NCBI GenBank assembly: GCA_945873105.1
Contig: CAMCBW010000024.1
Location: 19,796-83,795 of the forward strand
Source: Tangfeifania diversioriginum
GTDB lineage: Bacteria > Bacteroidota > Bacteroidia > Bacteroidales > Prolixibacteraceae
Direction of reading: 5' to 3'
DNA: 64,000 bases
Numbering within the stretch: position 1 is the stretch's first letter; the number at the start of each line of letters is the position of its first letter. Positions 61,604-64,000 of this stretch are shown piece by piece. Under the pieces are notes generated by a model. That model was given only the letters and a program-made list of their open reading frames with translations. It was not told the DNA's origin and did no database searches. Made by a program: the position numbers and the translations under genes.

Positions 61604-63838
61604 TTAATTAGTCTTTGGAGCACTAATAACCCCAAGATACCTTCCCATCCAGTAAGGCAGCAACCAGATATCCCCGGCGCTGTGTTCGGAGGTTCCGTTG
61701 CCCTGGGTACGGTCGAGGTTGAACATGTTGCCGTTGTGGCGGGAGATGGGCCGTTCGTCGGGTGGCAAAACCTCCTTGATAGTTTGCTTCCTGAAATTTG
61801 GTTCCAGTTTGTCAATGTCCTTCCGGTTGCTGTTGACAATGACCCAGTCTACCAAATCGATTGGATATTCTCTCAGCCACCAGGCAGCTTCGTCGAGGTC
61901 AAATTTGTCGGTTCCGGTCAGGGCCGTGAAGATATTCCAGGCCCCCTCCTTCTCCGGTCGCTCAATCTCCCAGTGGTCGATGATGGATGCTTTAAAACTT
62001 GTTTTCAATGTATCATTGAAAGCATACCGGTAGAGACCCCAGTAACCCAAAAAATACATCTCATCATCCGAATGGTTCCAGTCCTCCGAAAGCATTTTGC
62101 TGATTTCGTCTGCACTGGCATCTGCCATGCCAATATTGGCCATCTTTTGCATCAGGTTTTCATAATAGCCGTAATTGTGCATCAAATCGAAGGCCTTCTG
62201 CTTGAAAATCTCCTTGCCGGTAAAATGATAAGCTGTCTGAAGCATCGCAACGATGTTGGAAGAGTTAATTTTCCGGTCCCCCACATTTTTGGGCCTTGCA
62301 TTGACATAGTCAGGATTCCATTTCCCCCACAGGGTAGGTTTTCCATCGTAATCAATCAAATACATATCATGATCTACAATGTGTTGCATCAAAATGTCGA
62401 TGAGGTGCACCGATCGTTTGGTAAGGTCGGGATCACCAATGAGTTCAGCCATTGCGCCCAACACAAAAATATGACCAATTGCCTCATCGCTGCTAGTGGT
62501 TGCTTTCCAGTCCCATTCCGGATCTGAAGATTTCTGCCATCTGTCGGGGTCTGAGAGCTGCTTCATCCAACCGCTTCTTTCAAAGGAGCGGGAGGGAAAA
62601 CCCACCAATCCGTTGATCGAATAGAGCCGTTCCATCGCATCGAGTGATTCACGGCAATTCTTCAAAGCATCCGCGGATTTGGTGACTGCATACCTGAAGA
62701 CCTCCCCTGCCAGGTACATGGAGGTCCAAAGTCCATCGTTGTCTGAGTCGCTCAGTCGGCCACTGGCAATGTTCCCCTTTTTCATGCCATCGTAGGAGGA
62801 GTTAAATCCGTTGCGGATGTGCCGCAGCCTTACCTGCTTTCCATAATATTCAGCCTTTTCGGCCATTGTCCAGCTCTTGTAGACCAGTTCGGTCATACCC
62901 TTGTCCGTCAGGATCAATACCGAACCGTTTTCACCTTTGGCAAAATCAATCACCCTGTTTCCCGGCAGCCACCGTTCCCCATTGTAAAAGTTGTATTTTC
63001 CATCAGCACTCAACTGAAAGGCACCCTCGGTCGTTCCAAACCACATCAGACCATTGACCTCTTTCAGTGCTGTAATTGAGGCACTGGGAACCCGTTGGAC
63101 CAGCGCCCCGGTTTGTTTCCCGGTTACAGGATCCACTTTCAGGTAACCGTTTGTAGTTCCAATGAAAATCGTCTTCTTGTCTGCGGAGAGATCAAAACTG
63201 GTCAGTTCACTTGCCTTAAAAACTATCTTTAATGTTTTACCGGTAGGATCCAGTGAACAGAGCTCCTTCTTTCCGAGTAACCAGTAAAGGTTACGGGAAA
63301 CATCGTATCGCACAGCAAGCAAAGCAGTTCCCGGAAAAATCCCCTGCCAATCAATCCTGGAGTCCTTCACTAGCCTGATCTCTTTACCATCGGTGACCAG
63401 GAAGGAAAAATCTGCCCCGGCTTCCAATTGGGTTGCGGCGGGAAACAAGTGCCTGGAAAAGAGTTTTCCAGCCCAGCTGTTGCTCAAAACTGCCTGGTCA
63501 TCCAGAAACACAAACTGCTCCTTGTAAACCACCATATCAGTCAGCTTTTTGGCCTCCATGGGTCTGTAGGAGTGATCCTTCTCAAGTGTTCCGGGATAAA
63601 GAAACTGTCCGTCGTAAGGTTTGAATACCCCTTTGGAGGTCATGATTTTGATCTCTCCATTGCGGTCACAACCCACCTTCAGCAGTTTTAGGGTATCACT
63701 GTTGGTACAATACTTGATGCTGTATTCCTGCTGGAAGGGCTTATCCAAATACACGGGTTGCCTTGACTCTTTCGCAGGGGAAAATGCACACAAAAATAAT
63801 CCTCCAACAAGCGTTAGAAGGGGAAATAGATTTTTCAT
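61604..63838 (-). CDS. Secreted protein: beta-propeller-like N-terminus and alpha-helical (six-hairpin-like) C-terminus, unknown function
   Basis: A 744-residue protein with a signal peptide (about 1-20). Residues 30-330 show repeated short strands of the two-component-propeller kind (TIFIGTTNGYLKVD, GLMWFGTTEGAFQLSADG). Residues 350-744 are helical, with SDNDGLWTSMYLAGEVFRYAV, GLVGFPSRSFE and SSDEAIGHIFVLGAMAEL, which recall the alpha/alpha barrel of unsaturated uronidase or GH127-type enzymes. The segment after about 500 has HNYGYYENLMQKMAN. I do not recognise the family; a sugar-acting enzyme is plausible but unproven. The probable IS end lies about 20 bases upstream of its start, so its natural promoter may have been displaced. 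Confidence 0.65.
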   Translation of the reverse strand: MKNLFPLLTLVGGLFLCAFSPAKESRQPVYLDKPFQQEYSIKYCTNSDTLKLLKVGCDRNGEIKIMTSKGVFKPYDGQFLYPGTLEKDHSYRPMEAKKLTDMVVYKEQFVFLDDQAVLSNSWAGKLFSRHLFPAATQLEAGADFSFLVTDGKEIRLVKDSRIDWQGIFPGTALLAVRYDVSRNLYWLLGKKELCSLDPTGKTLKIVFKASELTSFDLSADKKTIFIGTTNGYLKVDPVTGKQTGALVQRVPSASITALKEVNGLMWFGTTEGAFQLSADGKYNFYNGERWLPGNRVIDFAKGENGSVLILTDKGMTELVYKSWTMAEKAEYYGKQVRLRHIRNGFNSSYDGMKKGNIASGRLSDSDNDGLWTSMYLAGEVFRYAVTKSADALKNCRESLDAMERLYSINGLVGFPSRSFERSGWMKQLSDPDRWQKSSDPEWDWKATTSSDEAIGHIFVLGAMAELIGDPDLTKRSVHLIDILMQHIVDHDMYLIDYDGKPTLWGKWNPDYVNARPKNVGDRKINSSNIVAMLQTAYHFTGKEIFKQKAFDLMHNYGYYENLMQKMANIGMADASADEISKMLSEDWNHSDDEMYFLGYWGLYRYAFNDTLKTSFKASIIDHWEIERPEKEGAWNIFTALTGTDKFDLDEAAWWLREYPIDLVDWVIVNSNRKDIDKLEPNFRKQTIKEVLPPDERPISRHNGNMFNLDRTQGNGTSEHSAGDIWLLPYWMGRYLGVISAPKTN

Positions 63839-63857
63839 TTAATAGGAGTAGTCACTA

Positions 63858-64000
63858 GTGTCCCATTAAAATCGGGACGTTATTAAAAATTAAACAAATT
63901 TGGCTCATTAAGTCTAAAACGTTCTTTGTCATTTTGAAATTTAGTTCTATCGAATAGGTCTCGAAGATGAGTTTTATCTGTTAATGATATACTAAGGATC
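63858..64000 (-). mobile_element. Probable end of an IS4-family element
   Basis: The right edge contains an open frame on the minus strand (63883-63999) that ends in a transposase-like tail. Beyond it is a candidate terminal sequence (AGTGTCCCATTAAAATCGGG). AT content rises relative to the neighbouring gene. The other end and any target duplication lie outside the window. Confidence 0.45.
63883..63999 (-). CDS. C-terminal end of a transposase-like protein, partial
   Basis: Reading the minus strand from the window edge gives 38 residues and a TAA stop (63883-63885), with no start in the window. The sequence begins ILSISLTDKTHLRDLFD and ends NEPNLFNF, a pattern I associate with the C-terminus of DUF4372/IS4-type transposases. 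The match is from memory and the fragment is short. It lies about 45 bases upstream of the start of the 61604-63838 gene, on the same strand. Confidence 0.45.
   Translation of the reverse strand: MLSISLTDKTHLRDLFDRTKFQNDKERFRLNEPNLFNF

Noticed and set aside
61451..62527. Open frame of 358 codons on the plus strand antisense to the 744-aa protein gene
   Set aside because: It begins within the inverted CGCAGAG element and runs antisense to a gene with a signal peptide and coherent domains. No motif supports it.

Overview
The window looks like a chromosomal stretch from a member of the Bacteroidota, probably an anaerobic or facultative polysaccharide degrader near the Bacteroidales/Marinilabiliales. 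The evidence is the purM-prfA-pyrF gene order, a PorE-like TPR/propeller/OmpA lipoprotein, a DUF5916 protein, many secreted lipoproteins and carbohydrate-active enzymes, weak or absent Shine-Dalgarno sequences, and TAnnTTTG-type -7 promoter elements. I saw no rRNA, tRNA or CRISPR array. One insertion-sequence end is likely at the right edge.

Layout. 1-4.6 kb: a cut-off GH78-type rhamnosidase translationally coupled to a GH43-like enzyme, a metallopeptidase lipoprotein and a secreted thioredoxin. 4.7-11 kb: CorA, a Gfo/Idh/MocA oxidoreductase, a TatD hydrolase, a PAS histidine kinase and an HGSNAT-like acyltransferase. 11-17.3 kb: a GH20 hexosaminidase, an ECF sigma factor with a membrane partner, and a DUF5916 protein. 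17.4-28 kb: housekeeping genes, including three translation termination or rescue factors (arfB, prfA, prfC), purM, pyrF and a PorE-like protein. 28-33.4 kb: an alpha/beta hydrolase, a 946-aa fusion of an acetylesterase with a glycosidase-like region, another SGNH esterase and an archaemetzincin. 33.4-41.5 kb: a membrane redox module. 42-51 kb: lgt, secA, ferritin, icd, dnaX (split in frame at an A10 run) and a glutathione peroxidase. 51-60.6 kb: a sugar isomerase-like protein, then a six-gene biosynthesis/export-like operon. 60.7-64 kb: a DUF1080 lipoprotein, a 744-aa secreted protein of unknown function and the probable IS end.

Two systems stand out. The first (about 33.5-41.5 kb) combines a periplasmic solute-binding domain fused across the membrane to a GcvH/lipoyl-like domain, a Tat-exported four-cluster ferredoxin, an NrfD-type quinone-interacting membrane protein and a second membrane-anchored GcvH-like protein. 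It is followed by a histidine kinase whose periplasmic sensor carries c-type heme motifs and by a sigma-54 activator. A sigma-54-like promoter candidate lies upstream and a terminator closes the structural genes. The topology puts both lipoyl-like domains in the cytoplasm and the Fe-S protein in the periplasm. The second (52.2-60.6 kb) is a tightly packed operon of two HATPase-GNAT fusion paralogues, two GH3-type acyl-adenylating/amidating enzymes, a RimK-like ATP-grasp ligase and an MFS exporter. It looks like a route that makes and exports an amide-linked small molecule. I know of no characterised system matching either set.

Other points are the probable programmed frameshift or slippage in dnaX, and a recurring class of intergenic elements built from short direct repeats that are often followed by their inverted copies. 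Some of these supply the stop codon of the preceding gene.
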